From: Paenibacillus sp. EZ-K15
GTDB lineage: Bacteria; Bacillota; Bacilli; Paenibacillales; Paenibacillaceae
Reading direction: 5' to 3'
DNA: 64,000 bases
Assembly (NCBI RefSeq): GCF_002573715.1
Contig: NZ_PDHM01000016.1
Coordinates: forward strand, 1 to 64,000
Positions 53,361-62,997 of this stretch are shown here, piece after piece (position 1 is the stretch's first letter; each line of letters opens with the position of its first letter). Under the pieces are notes generated by a model. That model saw only the letters and a list, made by a program, of their open reading frames with translations. It searched no databases and was not told the DNA's origin. Both the position numbers and the translations under genes were made by a program.

Positions 53361-54811
53361 TCATCAAAAAAGGCATTCGGCGGCAAATCGTGCTTCACTA
53401 CTTCCTGGTAGTGTTCATCGCCTTGCTGCTGATTGAGGTTATATTTCTAATCGCTTTACGATCGTATTATTACGATACGGTATACAATCATATTGTGAAT
53501 CATATTAATACGGCCTACGATTTTTATCAGCCCTTCCGATTGACGTCGACAGACAACGTTAACCAGTTGACCGAGATGGTTCGCCATTTTGAGTTGTATA
53601 CAACGGAGCTTCAAATTTTGAATCCGGCTGGTCAAGTTCTCTCCACATCCACCGGCTTCGAAATAGAGCAGACCATCAAGACCAGTGATGTCACCCAAGC
53701 GCTTGCAGGCAATACGGGCCGTTGGATTGGCAAGCAGCAAGGTACGGGGCAGATCGTAATGGCCGTATCCCAAACCGTTTCGAACGGATTTGAGAAAACG
53801 TACATTCTTCGCTATGTGACTTCGCTTGAGTTCATTAACGATAAGCTGATGAAAATCACGCTGTTTGCTGTCAGCATCGGGGGGGCCGTGCTAGCGCTCG
53901 TGCTTGCCTTCAGCATCGGGCTGGCCAACTCCATCGTAAAGCCGCTCAATAACATTACCACGGTATCTGCGCAGATGGCCAAAGGCAAGTTTAACGTGAG
54001 GATCAAAGGCGATTATAAATACGAGCTTGGCGAACTGTCGTCAACCCTGAACTACATGGCGCAGGAGATTGTACGAAGCAATCAGGTAAAAGATGATTTT
54101 GTTTCATCCATTTCGCATGAGCTGCGGACTCCGCTCACAAGCATTAAGGGCTGGAGTGAAACGCTCGACTCCGGCGGCTATGATCCGGAAGAAACGAAGA
54201 TCGGGATGCAGATTATTTCCAAGGAAACCGATCGTTTGATCGGTCTTGTTGAAGAGCTGCTCGACTTCTCCAAGCTCCAGCAGAATGAGATGAAGCTTGT
54301 GAAGGGTATCGTGAATTTACGGGAGCTTCTGCAAGAGATTATGCTCAATCTGTGGACCAAGGCCGAGAAGAAGGGCATCCAGATTAAACTGGAGACCGAT
54401 GAAAAGCCGATTATCTATGGGGATGCCAACCGCATGAAGCAGGTGTTTCTGAACATTGTGGATAATGCGATTAAATTCTCGCATGAGAACGGCGTGATCA
54501 ACCTGTCCTTCGCTATGGAAGACAAGTTTGTGATCGTAACCGTGGAAGATCACGGTATTGGCATATCGGACGAACATCTGCGGCGGGTAAAGGATCGGTT
54601 CTTCCAGGTTAATCCGCTTAACGGGGGAACGGGATTGGGTCTTGCGATTACGCAGCAGCTCATTGAGCTCCATGGGGGCACGATGGAGATGAAAAGCGAG
54701 CTCGGGCATGGAACATCCGTTATCGTCAAGCTGCCGCTGCCTGAAGGAAAAATACCGATGGCCGGCGGATTAGAGAACGGTGAGGATGACGTAGCCGGAC
54801 CGACAGTATAA
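53357..54811 (+). CDS. Sensor histidine kinase
   Basis: The 484-residue kinase has two membrane helices (about 14-34 and 166-190) around an extracytoplasmic sensor of about 130 residues. It continues with a HAMP domain (about 190-245), the HisKA phospho-acceptor His254 in SSISHELRTPL, and a HATPase domain (NIVDNAIKFS, VEDHGIGIS, GGTGLGLAI). Start 53357 overlaps the regulator stop. The operon with the lipoprotein suggests it senses an envelope or surface cue, perhaps calcium or cell-wall related; the cue is inferred. Confidence 0.92.
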   Translation: MIIKKGIRRQIVLHYFLVVFIALLLIEVIFLIALRSYYYDTVYNHIVNHINTAYDFYQPFRLTSTDNVNQLTEMVRHFELYTTELQILNPAGQVLSTSTGFEIEQTIKTSDVTQALAGNTGRWIGKQQGTGQIVMAVSQTVSNGFEKTYILRYVTSLEFINDKLMKITLFAVSIGGAVLALVLAFSIGLANSIVKPLNNITTVSAQMAKGKFNVRIKGDYKYELGELSSTLNYMAQEIVRSNQVKDDFVSSISHELRTPLTSIKGWSETLDSGGYDPEETKIGMQIISKETDRLIGLVEELLDFSKLQQNEMKLVKGIVNLRELLQEIMLNLWTKAEKKGIQIKLETDEKPIIYGDANRMKQVFLNIVDNAIKFSHENGVINLSFAMEDKFVIVTVEDHGIGISDEHLRRVKDRFFQVNPLNGGTGLGLAITQQLIELHGGTMEMKSELGHGTSVIVKLPLPEGKIPMAGGLENGEDDVAGPTV

Positions 54812-54840
54812 GCTTTGCCGGGTTGCCGGCAAAGCTTTTT
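54811..54840 (+). terminator. Terminator after the histidine kinase
   Basis: AGCTTTGCCGG at 54811-54821 pairs with CCGGCAAAGCT at 54826-54836, followed by Ts. It sits immediately at the kinase stop codon. Confidence 0.88.
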
Positions 54841-54996
54841 CTAAAGATTACAGAATTTTTAAGTTTTCAGCGAAACGTACCTTATTCGCAATTATATGTT
54901 TTGGGGTATTGGTTGGGGTCCCCGCAAAGTATTCGGATTAAGCATCGAAGCATAGGCTCCACTTTGTGGGGCTGTTTTGAAAGGGGGAGTGCGGAA

Positions 54997-55527
54997 TTGG
55001 GACACACAGCAGCAACGTTTTCTACTGAGCAAGGTCTGTTTGAATTAAAAGTGGCTGAGGCAGAACAGGCAGGAGAGATGCTGTCGCTTCTCAAGGAAGC
55101 GGCAGAGGTGATGGAACAGCAAGGGCGCAAGCAGTGGAGTCCTTCTCTCTTCTCCTTGGACTTCATGGAGCAGTACCTGGCGGAGCGTGAAGTGTTTATC
55201 CTCTGGCATGAAGACATGGCTGTCGGCATGTTCACGCTACAGTATGAGGATCCAGCCTATTGGGGAGAGCGGGACGATTCCGCCTATGGTTATCTGCATC
55301 GGCTGACCGTACGCGCCTCGTATCGGGGACTGGAGCTTGGAAAGAAGATGATTTCTTTTGCGGAATCGTTTTTGTTATCCAAGGGTAAACAGGGTTTCAG
55401 ACTGGATTGCGTATCCCATCTGCCAACGCTGAATCAATTTTATCAGCGCCAAGGATTTAAGTTCGTGGCTGAGCAGGATATGGGTGGTCGTTTCGTGAAT
55501 TTATATGAGAAGAGCTTTATTTCATAA
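54997..55527 (+). CDS. GNAT family N-acetyltransferase
   Basis: A 176-residue GNAT protein with the acetyl-CoA signature YLHRLTVRASYRGLELGKKMI and RLDCVSHLPTLNQFYQRQGFKF. The open frame reaches back into the terminator of the kinase gene, which cannot be coding. TTG 54997 is preferred because AAAGGGGGAG lies about eight bases upstream and it gives the usual family length. The substrate (amine, peptide or antibiotic) is unknown. Confidence 0.82.
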   Translation: MGHTAATFSTEQGLFELKVAEAEQAGEMLSLLKEAAEVMEQQGRKQWSPSLFSLDFMEQYLAEREVFILWHEDMAVGMFTLQYEDPAYWGERDDSAYGYLHRLTVRASYRGLELGKKMISFAESFLLSKGKQGFRLDCVSHLPTLNQFYQRQGFKFVAEQDMGGRFVNLYEKSFIS

Positions 55528-55597
55528 TTTTACAGTGTTATAAAACCTAAGTCGCATGCGCTTGAGACACAGTCAGCAGGGCACGATACATGAGAAA

Positions 55598-55624
55598 AAG
55601 CGATCCGTCACGGATCGCTTTTTT
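55598..55624. terminator. Terminator between GNAT and glgC
   Basis: AAGCGATCCG at 55598-55607 pairs with CGGATCGCTT at 55611-55620, with As before and Ts after. It can act in both directions between the convergent genes. Confidence 0.85.
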
Positions 55625-55679
55625 GTATAAAAGTCTGAAGAAATGATCTCAGAGCTAATATTTTGTTGAAGAAACTCGT

Positions 55680-56894
55680 TTAGGATGAAGAAACATTAGC
55701 CCGTAAGCGTCCTTTTTCGTATACATCCTGAAGCAGTCGGGACGGCTGGGTACGAATGGTTGGTTTCGGAAGTACGGTCTCATAAGGTCCAACAACCACA
55801 ACATTGCCGGGAGCTCCTTTTACAATCGCTCCATCCTTAATGATCGCTCCCTCACCGATGATGGCATGCTCGATATGAGCGCCCTTGCCGATTTTGGCAT
55901 TCGGCATGACCACACTGTCCTTGACGATGGAGTATTTGCCGATCTCCGCGCCGCAGAATATAACGGAGCTCTTGGCTCTTCCTTCGAAGGTGCATTGGTC
56001 ATGAATCAAGCAGTCCGCATGCTCCACATTACGGGTCCGCGCTGCCGAAGGTTTGGTCATCCATGCACGGGTATACATGGGCCAATCGGATCTCTCAAGA
56101 ACAAGCTCGTTTTGGCTCAACACATCCATATGGGCTTCCCACAGGCTTTCTACGGTGCCCACATCTCGCCAGTAGCCCTGGAAGCGGAACGCAAGCAAAG
56201 ACTCTTCTCCGGTCAGCATCTTAGGGATGACATCCTTCCCGAAGTCATGGCTGGAGTTTGGGTCAGCCGCATCCTCAATGAGGTGCTGCTTCAGATAGTC
56301 CCAACGGAACAAATAAATGCCCATCGAGGCGAGGTTGCTTTGCGGTTCTGCAGGTTTTTCGGCAAATTCAATGATATTGAGATTGTCGTCAACACTCATG
56401 ACGCCAAACCGGCTGGCGTCTTCCCAAGGCACTTCCATCACGGAGATCGTGGCGGGTGCCCCTTGCTTCATGTGGGCTTCAAGCATTTCGCGATAATCCA
56501 TCTGGTAAATGTGGTCTCCTGACAGAATAAGCACATGCTCGGCATTTTGATCATCGATGTATGGAATGTTTTTATAAATAGCGTCTGCTGTACCCAAGTA
56601 TCCATCTTGGTGTGTGCTGTTGGATGAAAGCAAAGCAATGCCTTCACGTCCTGTATGTGTTAGTCCCCAGGGTTCACCTTCACCGATATGTTCGTGTAAT
56701 GATTCTGCCTCATATTGTGTAAGCACTCCAACCGTATCGATTCCGGAGTTCACACAATTGCTGAGAGGAAAATCGATTATACGATAGTGGCCGCCAAATG
56801 GAACGGCGGGTTTTGCCAGCTTGGACGTAAGGGGGGCTAATCGTTTACCCTCTCCACCGGCCAGAAGCATAGCAATACAGTCTTTTCTCTTCAT
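55680..56894 (-). CDS. glgC: Glucose-1-phosphate adenylyltransferase
   Basis: The 404-residue enzyme makes ADP-glucose, the donor for glycogen. The nucleotidyltransferase motif is [25 protein letters not shown], and the substrate motif [21 protein letters not shown] and FAEKP follow, and the C-terminus is a left-handed beta-helix ([21 protein letters not shown]). Start 56894 has GGGAGGG; an ATG twelve codons upstream lacks a site. It is divergent from glgB-glgA rather than in the same operon. Confidence 0.94.
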   Translation of the reverse strand: MKRKDCIAMLLAGGEGKRLAPLTSKLAKPAVPFGGHYRIIDFPLSNCVNSGIDTVGVLTQYEAESLHEHIGEGEPWGLTHTGREGIALLSSNSTHQDGYLGTADAIYKNIPYIDDQNAEHVLILSGDHIYQMDYREMLEAHMKQGAPATISVMEVPWEDASRFGVMSVDDNLNIIEFAEKPAEPQSNLASMGIYLFRWDYLKQHLIEDAADPNSSHDFGKDVIPKMLTGEESLLAFRFQGYWRDVGTVESLWEAHMDVLSQNELVLERSDWPMYTRAWMTKPSAARTRNVEHADCLIHDQCTFEGRAKSSVIFCGAEIGKYSIVKDSVVMPNAKIGKGAHIEHAIIGEGAIIKDGAIVKGAPGNVVVVGPYETVLPKPTIRTQPSRLLQDVYEKGRLRANVSSS

Positions 56895-57091
56895 CACGTT
56901 TCCCTCCCAATGTATTTTTACGTTGTACATTACATAAACGACATTCCCGGGGTTTGAAACGATTATATTGAAAAAGTAAAATGAAAATTACAAAATTATT
57001 TTTCAGGGACATTTTTTATTTTCAACATGGTTAGAATGGGGTAATAGCACTAATAATATTTGGATTTTTAAGAAAAAGCGGGTGAAGATGA

Positions 57092-59098
57092 TTGAACCAA
57101 GCAGTTAGAGAAAGAAACATGACTCCGGAACAATTGTATTTATTTCATGAAGGAACCTGGTTTCACAGTTACCAATGCATGGGCGCACACCTTGCTACAG
57201 AAGATGGAGAAGAGGGCGTACGTTTTACGGTGTGGGCACCGAATGCAAGGCAGGTGGGTCTTGCCGGAGACTGGAACGGCTGGGATGGTTCCCAAGACAC
57301 GTTATATAGGATACCCGATTCGGGAATTTGGAGTCGGTTTATCCCTGGGATGGAGACTGGAACTTTTTACAAATATCATATCACCGGACCGTATGGAGAA
57401 ACGTTCTTGAAGGCGGATCCATACGCGTTTCATGCCGAAGTTCGACCTGCAACGGCATCGGTCGTGACCGATCTCTCTGGATATCATTGGAATGACGCTG
57501 CATGGAGAAGAAAGAACAGATCCCCCTACACCAAGCCGATGAACATATATGAAATGCATTTTGGAACCTGGCGGCAAAAAGAGGACGGCTCGTTCTATAC
57601 ATACCGCGAACTGGCGGACCAGCTGATTCCTTACTTGCTGGAGATGAGCTATACCCACGTGGAATTCATGCCCTTGGCTGAGCATCCGTACGACCTTTCG
57701 TGGGGGTATCAGGGAACTGGATTCTTTGCGCTCACAAGCCGATACGGAAGTCCCCATGATTTCATGTTTCTTGTCGATCAGCTGCATCAAGCTGGTATCG
57801 GCGTGCTGCTCGACTGGGTGCCCGCACATTTTGCCAAGGATGCCCACGGGCTTCGACTGTTTGACGGGGCGCCTCTTTATGAGTACGTTGACCCGCAAAA
57901 AGCAGAGAAACCGGGCTGGGGAACACTGTCTTTCGATTATGCCAAGCCAGAGGTAATTTCATTCCTCATCTCCAATGCCTTATTTTGGATGGATATGTAT
58001 CATATTGATGGTCTTCGTGTTGACGCTGTGACGAGCATGATCCGGCTGGATTTTGAGAAGCGCGAAGGTCAGTATAGTCCTAATGAACATGGTGGCTTGG
58101 AAAATCTCGAAGCGATATCCTTTCTGCAGGAATTGAATAAAGCCGTGTTTCGATATTATCCGAATGCATTGATGATGGCCGAGGAGTCCAGCGCATGGGC
58201 AGGGGTTACCGCACCTGTGCACGAAGGGGGTCTCGGGTTCAATTACAAATGGAACATGGGCTGGATGAATGACACGCTGTCTTATATTGAACAAGAGTTC
58301 GATCAGCGGCCTACCCATCATAATTTACTAACATTTCCTATTTGTTATGCCTATTCGGAGAATTTTACATTGCCGTTGTCACACGATGAAGTCGTCCACG
58401 GGAAGAAATCGCTGCTCAATAAAATGCCGGGGAGCTATGAACAGAAGTTTGCGGGTCTCCGGATTTTGCTCGGATATCAGATCACCCAACCCGGCAAGAA
58501 TCTGCTGTTTATGGGGGGAGAGTTCGGCCAGTTCATTGAATGGAAGGATCAGGAGCAGCTGGATTGGCTGCTGCTGGACTATGAAAGCCACCGCAAGCAG
58601 TTGGCCTACACGGCGGCATTAAACCGCATGTATGTGGAGGAGAAGGCGCTATGGGAGCAGGATCACCGATGGGAAGGATTCCAATGGCTCAGCGCCGATG
58701 ATTATGAGCAGAGTGTCATATCGTATATGAGAATGGGTACAAAACCTAGCGATACGCTAATCATCGTCATTAATTTCCAGCCCCGGGCATATGACCAATA
58801 TCGGATCGGCTTACCGAGAGCGGGACAGTACGTGGAAATATTGAATTCCGATCACACCGATTATGGCGGCACCGGACTGGTCAACGACCAAGACATGAAA
58901 ACGGAGAAGAAGGCCTGGCAAGGCCAAACCCACAGCCTGGAAATCAAGCTGCCTCCACTAGGCATGGTAGTTTTAAAGAAAAAGCCGCCGCGTTCCAGAA
59001 AGTCGCAGGATCGAGAGGACGTTTCACTGAAGGCGGCAGCAGTAAAAGAGAAGCCGGCACGGAAAACCAAACGAATCCAAAGGGGGAAGCAGGATTGA
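57092..59098 (+). CDS. glgB: 1,4-alpha-glucan branching enzyme
   Basis: A 668-residue GH13 enzyme. It has a carbohydrate-binding N-domain (about 30-135; GVRFTVWAPNARQVGLAGDWNGWDG), a catalytic barrel with DGLRVDAVTSM (nucleophile Asp), MMAEESSAW (acid Glu) and LSHDEVVHGKKSLL (third Asp), and an all-beta C-domain. The last 40 residues are Lys/Arg-rich (KKPPRSRKSQDRED, RKTKRIQRGKQD), unusual for the family. TTG 57092 has GGGTGAAGATG upstream; ATG 57119 is possible. It overlaps glgA by four bases. Confidence 0.94.
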   Translation: MNQAVRERNMTPEQLYLFHEGTWFHSYQCMGAHLATEDGEEGVRFTVWAPNARQVGLAGDWNGWDGSQDTLYRIPDSGIWSRFIPGMETGTFYKYHITGPYGETFLKADPYAFHAEVRPATASVVTDLSGYHWNDAAWRRKNRSPYTKPMNIYEMHFGTWRQKEDGSFYTYRELADQLIPYLLEMSYTHVEFMPLAEHPYDLSWGYQGTGFFALTSRYGSPHDFMFLVDQLHQAGIGVLLDWVPAHFAKDAHGLRLFDGAPLYEYVDPQKAEKPGWGTLSFDYAKPEVISFLISNALFWMDMYHIDGLRVDAVTSMIRLDFEKREGQYSPNEHGGLENLEAISFLQELNKAVFRYYPNALMMAEESSAWAGVTAPVHEGGLGFNYKWNMGWMNDTLSYIEQEFDQRPTHHNLLTFPICYAYSENFTLPLSHDEVVHGKKSLLNKMPGSYEQKFAGLRILLGYQITQPGKNLLFMGGEFGQFIEWKDQEQLDWLLLDYESHRKQLAYTAALNRMYVEEKALWEQDHRWEGFQWLSADDYEQSVISYMRMGTKPSDTLIIVINFQPRAYDQYRIGLPRAGQYVEILNSDHTDYGGTGLVNDQDMKTEKKAWQGQTHSLEIKLPPLGMVVLKKKPPRSRKSQDREDVSLKAAAVKEKPARKTKRIQRGKQD

Positions 59099-60534
59099 AA
59101 TTGTTATTTGCAGCTTCAGAATGTGGACCGTACATCAAGACAGGCGGATTGGCGGATGTGATCGCTGCTTTGCCTAAATCCCTTCGTGGCATGGGCGAGG
59201 ATATTCGGGTGGTTCTGCCCAAATATCGCGGCATTCCTGACGACTACCTGGAGCGCATGGCGCATGTAGGGGAAACCCGCGTCCGGGTAGGCTGGCGCGA
59301 GCAGTATTGCGGCATCGAGTCCCTGGTTGAGGACGGGGTCACGATCTATTTTGTAGATAATGAATATTATTTTGGCCGCGACGGCATTTACGGCTACATG
59401 GACGATGGCGAACGCTATTCATTCTTCAACCGCGCCGTCCTCGAGATATTGCCGGTTATCGGTTTTCAGCCGGACGTGCTTCACTGCCACGATTGGCATA
59501 CGGCCATGATTCCGCTGCTCCTTGAAGATGTCTACCGTCATGATCCCTACTATGCAGGAATTCGAACCGTATTTACCATCCACAATTTGTTGTATCAAGG
59601 CGTATATCCGTACGAGGTGCTGGTCGATCTGCTCGGTATCCACAGCCGCCATTTCACAGCGGAAGGCGTGGAATATTACGGAAACGTGAATTTCATGAAA
59701 GCGGGAATCGTCCATGCAGATCATGTAACGACGGTTAGCCCGACTTATGCCTCGGAGATCCAGACCGGTTATTACGGATACGGACTTGACGGGCTTTTGT
59801 CAGCCCAAGGTTCGAGATTAAGCGGTATTGTGAATGGCATTGATACCAAGAGCTACAACCCGGCGACCGATCCGCACATCGCGATGAAGTACCGGAGCGG
59901 TCTGAATAAGAAAACGCAGAACAAAATTGCCTTGCAGGAAGAGTTGAATCTTCCGGTGGCACCGCATATTCCGTTGATGTCGATGGTGACGCGGCTGGTC
60001 GATTCGAAGGGACTCGATCTGGTCATTCGGATTCTGGATGAGCTGCTCTACTACGATGAGATTCAATTTGTAGTCTTGGGAACGGGCGATCCTTCTTATG
60101 AGCATTGGTTCCGGGAAGCGGCGAATCGGTATCCCAATAAAATGTCGGCCCAGATTCGGTTCAATGAACCGCTATCGCGGCGCTTTTACGCTGGCAGCGA
60201 CCTGTTCCTGATGCCTTCCAAATTTGAACCGTGCGGTATCAGCCAACTCATCGCCATGCGGTACGGCAGTGTGCCGATTGTCCGCGAAACAGGTGGACTG
60301 AATGATACAGTTCATGCATACAACGAGTATACGGGGGAAGGGAATGGATTCTCTTTCAAGGATTACAATGCGCATGATATGATGAACACGATTCGGCGGG
60401 CGACCTCAATTTACCACATGCCTGAGCACTGGCGTAAAGTGAGCAAGAACGCGTTGGGCGGGGATTATAGCTGGAACGTTTCGGCCAAGGAATATCAGGA
60501 GATATACCATCAAATCACCAAATCTCATGCTTGA
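59095..60534 (+). CDS. glgA: Glycogen synthase (ADP-glucose)
   Basis: The 479-residue GT5 enzyme starts KLLFAASECGPYIKTGGLADVIAALPKSL, with the KTGGL donor-binding motif. Later it shows FTIHNLLYQGVYP, VNGIDTKSYNP, and the C-terminal SKFEPCGISQLIAMRYGSVPIVRETGGL. It extends alpha-1,4-glucan chains from ADP-glucose made by GlgC; GlgB then branches them. The TTG start overlaps the glgB stop, with AAAGGGGGAAGCAGG upstream. Confidence 0.95.
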   Translation: MKLLFAASECGPYIKTGGLADVIAALPKSLRGMGEDIRVVLPKYRGIPDDYLERMAHVGETRVRVGWREQYCGIESLVEDGVTIYFVDNEYYFGRDGIYGYMDDGERYSFFNRAVLEILPVIGFQPDVLHCHDWHTAMIPLLLEDVYRHDPYYAGIRTVFTIHNLLYQGVYPYEVLVDLLGIHSRHFTAEGVEYYGNVNFMKAGIVHADHVTTVSPTYASEIQTGYYGYGLDGLLSAQGSRLSGIVNGIDTKSYNPATDPHIAMKYRSGLNKKTQNKIALQEELNLPVAPHIPLMSMVTRLVDSKGLDLVIRILDELLYYDEIQFVVLGTGDPSYEHWFREAANRYPNKMSAQIRFNEPLSRRFYAGSDLFLMPSKFEPCGISQLIAMRYGSVPIVRETGGLNDTVHAYNEYTGEGNGFSFKDYNAHDMMNTIRRATSIYHMPEHWRKVSKNALGGDYSWNVSAKEYQEIYHQITKSHA

Positions 60535-60546
60535 ACCATAACAAGA

Positions 60547-60596
60547 CACAGGGGTGCAGGGATAGCCGAATAACGCGCTATCCTTGCACCCCTGTG
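60547..60596. repeat. 20-bp perfect-type stem-loop after glgA
   Basis: 60547-60566 pairs with 60577-60596 over 20 positions (one G-U) with a ten-base loop. There is no T run after it on either strand. It lies at the meeting point of glgA and the convergent amylase gene and may be a strong mRNA 3'-end structure or a DNA palindrome. Confidence 0.7.
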
Positions 60597-60688
60597 CTCG
60601 TTAAAGATTGGAATAGATGTTATTGTGCCAGTTGGTCTGAAGCTTCATATTCCTTATCTAGGAGTGTGTATCACATAAGATGATTTTG

Positions 60689-62437
60689 CTAATGTTTCAA
60701 TTGCCGGCATAAAATTCGATATGCATAAGGTTCTAAATCGATATGCATCGTACCGTTTACCGGTTTAACGGGCTCTTCCGTCTCGGCATCAATCCAATCG
60801 GTCGTAACGATAGGATGCGATAAGGTACGTTTCGAGTCGCTATTGTTCATCCAGACGATAAAATGCATGGTTTCGTCCGCACGCTCGTACACAATGCAAG
60901 GATCATGGAGATTCGCTTGCAGGAAGCGGAAGCGTCCCTGTCTCAGCGCCTTATGCTTTTTCCGAAGCACGATCATCCCTTGATAAAACTTATACACCTC
61001 TTGGTTTCGTTTCTTTGGATCCCATTCCATGCATTTGCGGCAATCGGGATCTCCGTCACCGGTCAATCCGATTTCGTCGCCATAAAAGATGCACGGCGTT
61101 CCCATGAATGTAAACAGAAATACAACCGTGAGTTTCATGCGCCGGATATCTTCTCCCGCACGGGTAAGCAGCCTTGGCGTATCGTGACTGCACAGCAGAT
61201 TAAAGACCACTTCGTTGGTCTGCTGCGGATATCGCATCAAGATCGAGCCGATACGATTGGCGAAAGTGAGCCCGTCCATATTGCCGTTAAAGAACTCCAG
61301 CACCTTATCGGCAAAAGGATAATTCATTACGGAATCAAACTGGTCACCTTGCAGCCAGATTAAGGAGTCCGACCAGACCTCGCCCACGATATAAGCGTCA
61401 GGGTTGGCCTTCTTGACTACCTGTCTGAAATCCCGCCAGAAATGATGGTCAATTTCATTGGCAACATCCAGACGCCAACCGTCGAGATTAATCTCCTTGA
61501 TCCAGTACTCGGCTACACCCAGCAAATACGCCTTAACTTCGGGATTGGCCGTATTGAATTTCGGCATATTACCGAAAAAGCCAAAGGTGTCGTAGCTGGG
61601 AATGCCATCCTTGACCTCGCAAGGAAACTGGTTCACATGAAACCATTCGGCATATTCGGATTTCTCGCCGTGCTTCAGCACATCCTGAAAGGGAGGGAAC
61701 TCCTCGCTGCAGTGATTGAATACCGCATCGAGAATCACTCGAATGCCTTTAGCGTGACAAGTATCTACTACTTTTTTCAATAATTCATTATCGCCAAAGT
61801 GCGGATCCACCTGTTTATAATCAACCGTGTCATATTTATGATTGGAGGGGGAGAGGAAGAGCGGAGTAAAATAAATGGCGTTAATGCCCAGGTCAACGAG
61901 ATCATCCAGATGATCCAGCACGCCCTGCAGGTCACCACCGAAGAAATTATCCACCTCTGGCTTGCCGCCCCAAGCCTTGGTTTCTTCAGGATTGATGGCC
62001 GGGTTTCCGTTAGCAAAGCGCTCTGTCATAATTTGATAAAACACGGCTTCTTTGGCCCATTCCGGTACTTTGAATACATCGACTTCATGTATGTACGGGA
62101 ATTCAAAGTAACCGGCAGGCGGATAAGGGTAGTCCCATCCAATTCCGCTATCCACCATATAAACCGTCTCATCTCCGGCATGAATCCGAAAGCCGTAGGA
62201 TAGTCGTTTATATTTTGGCCTGACTCCGCATTCCCAGTAATCAAACATGTCATCCGAGGCGGCCTTTTCCATGGTGATCTCGAAGTACGTACGGTCCCAA
62301 TCATATTTGTCGCCGGTCATGGCAACAACAGAATCAATGTCGTTTTTCTTGGTTCGAATCCGAAGATGAATGGTTTTCGTATCATATGCATAAGCCCATT
62401 TATCTCTTGGAACATGATACAGTGCTTCTAACAGCAT
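60689..62437 (-). CDS. Neopullulanase/maltogenic-type amylase (GH13_20-like)
   Basis: The 582-residue GH13 protein has an N-terminal domain (about 1-120) typical of cyclomaltodextrinase/neopullulanase, then the barrel with DGWRLDVANEI (nucleophile), IVGEVWSDSL (acid) and LLCSHDTPRLL (stabiliser). FFGGDLQGVLDHLDDLVDLGINAIYFTPLF is the barrel start. It lacks a signal peptide, so it acts on intracellular maltodextrin or glycogen pieces. The start at 62437 has GGAGGTG upstream; an ATG 20 codons earlier is not supported. It is the only breakdown enzyme beside glycogen synthesis here. Confidence 0.9.
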   Translation of the reverse strand: MLLEALYHVPRDKWAYAYDTKTIHLRIRTKKNDIDSVVAMTGDKYDWDRTYFEITMEKAASDDMFDYWECGVRPKYKRLSYGFRIHAGDETVYMVDSGIGWDYPYPPAGYFEFPYIHEVDVFKVPEWAKEAVFYQIMTERFANGNPAINPEETKAWGGKPEVDNFFGGDLQGVLDHLDDLVDLGINAIYFTPLFLSPSNHKYDTVDYKQVDPHFGDNELLKKVVDTCHAKGIRVILDAVFNHCSEEFPPFQDVLKHGEKSEYAEWFHVNQFPCEVKDGIPSYDTFGFFGNMPKFNTANPEVKAYLLGVAEYWIKEINLDGWRLDVANEIDHHFWRDFRQVVKKANPDAYIVGEVWSDSLIWLQGDQFDSVMNYPFADKVLEFFNGNMDGLTFANRIGSILMRYPQQTNEVVFNLLCSHDTPRLLTRAGEDIRRMKLTVVFLFTFMGTPCIFYGDEIGLTGDGDPDCRKCMEWDPKKRNQEVYKFYQGMIVLRKKHKALRQGRFRFLQANLHDPCIVYERADETMHFIVWMNNSDSKRTLSHPIVTTDWIDAETEEPVKPVNGTMHIDLEPYAYRILCRQLKH

Positions 62438-62594
62438 GGTTACACCTCCTATATGAGTAAAGCTATAGCTAATTAATAACCAACTGCTGGCTTGCATGAA
62501 TCATGGAGTGAAAGAGACCGCCCGGCTAGCCTTCCTATATATCAAGTACCGCATGTTATGCGCAATTATAAGATGGGAAGGGGACGGATAGATT

Positions 62595-62720
62595 ATGCAT
62601 CGTCGGAAGATTGCTCACCATAGATCATCGTATCACTTTCTGGATGATGCTAAAGTCCTGTATTTACATTTATATGTAGGAAAAATTGAATGGCCCGTAA
62701 TCGTTAATATAGCGAAGTGA
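62595..62720 (+). CDS. Uncertain 41-residue ORF in a 560-base gap
   Basis: In the gap 62438-62997, an ATG at 62595 with GGGAAGGGGACGG upstream opens a 41-residue frame: basic start MHRRKIAHHR, then a hydrophobic/aromatic middle (VLYLHLYVGKIEWPVIV). It could be a small membrane-associated peptide or chance. Apart from this and the promoter at 62906, the gap is AT-rich with no other gene seen. Confidence 0.25.
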   Translation: MHRRKIAHHRSSYHFLDDAKVLYLHLYVGKIEWPVIVNIAK

Positions 62721-62905
62721 CTTCCACAATATGGACTCTCAATCGATTCACCCCTCTTATTTATTTGTTTAAATGATTAAAAGAATCATCAGTAACATAA
62801 TCCTAAGGGTATGATGAATTGACCATTGTATTAAAATAGTGGAGTAGACGCCATATGTTAGGGTTTAATATAAGGGCGCTGTTCATGAGAACCCATGAAT
62901 TTTCA

Positions 62906-62934
62906 TTGCATATTCATGCATCCTGTTTTATAAT
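62906..62934 (+). promoter_or_regulatory. Promoter for the amino-acid transporter
   Basis: TTGCAT at 62906-62911 and TATAAT at 62929-62934, 17 bases apart, about 63 bases upstream of the transporter ATG. Confidence 0.7.
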
Positions 62935-62997
62935 GACTCAGTTGCATTTTTTCTATGGTTGAATTTATTCGTAACAGTTAGGGGAGAAACGAGACAT

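Noticed and set aside
54823..54996. N-terminal extension of the GNAT gene
   Set aside because: It lies inside the terminator of the histidine kinase gene, and TTG 54997 has a good ribosome site and gives the usual family length.
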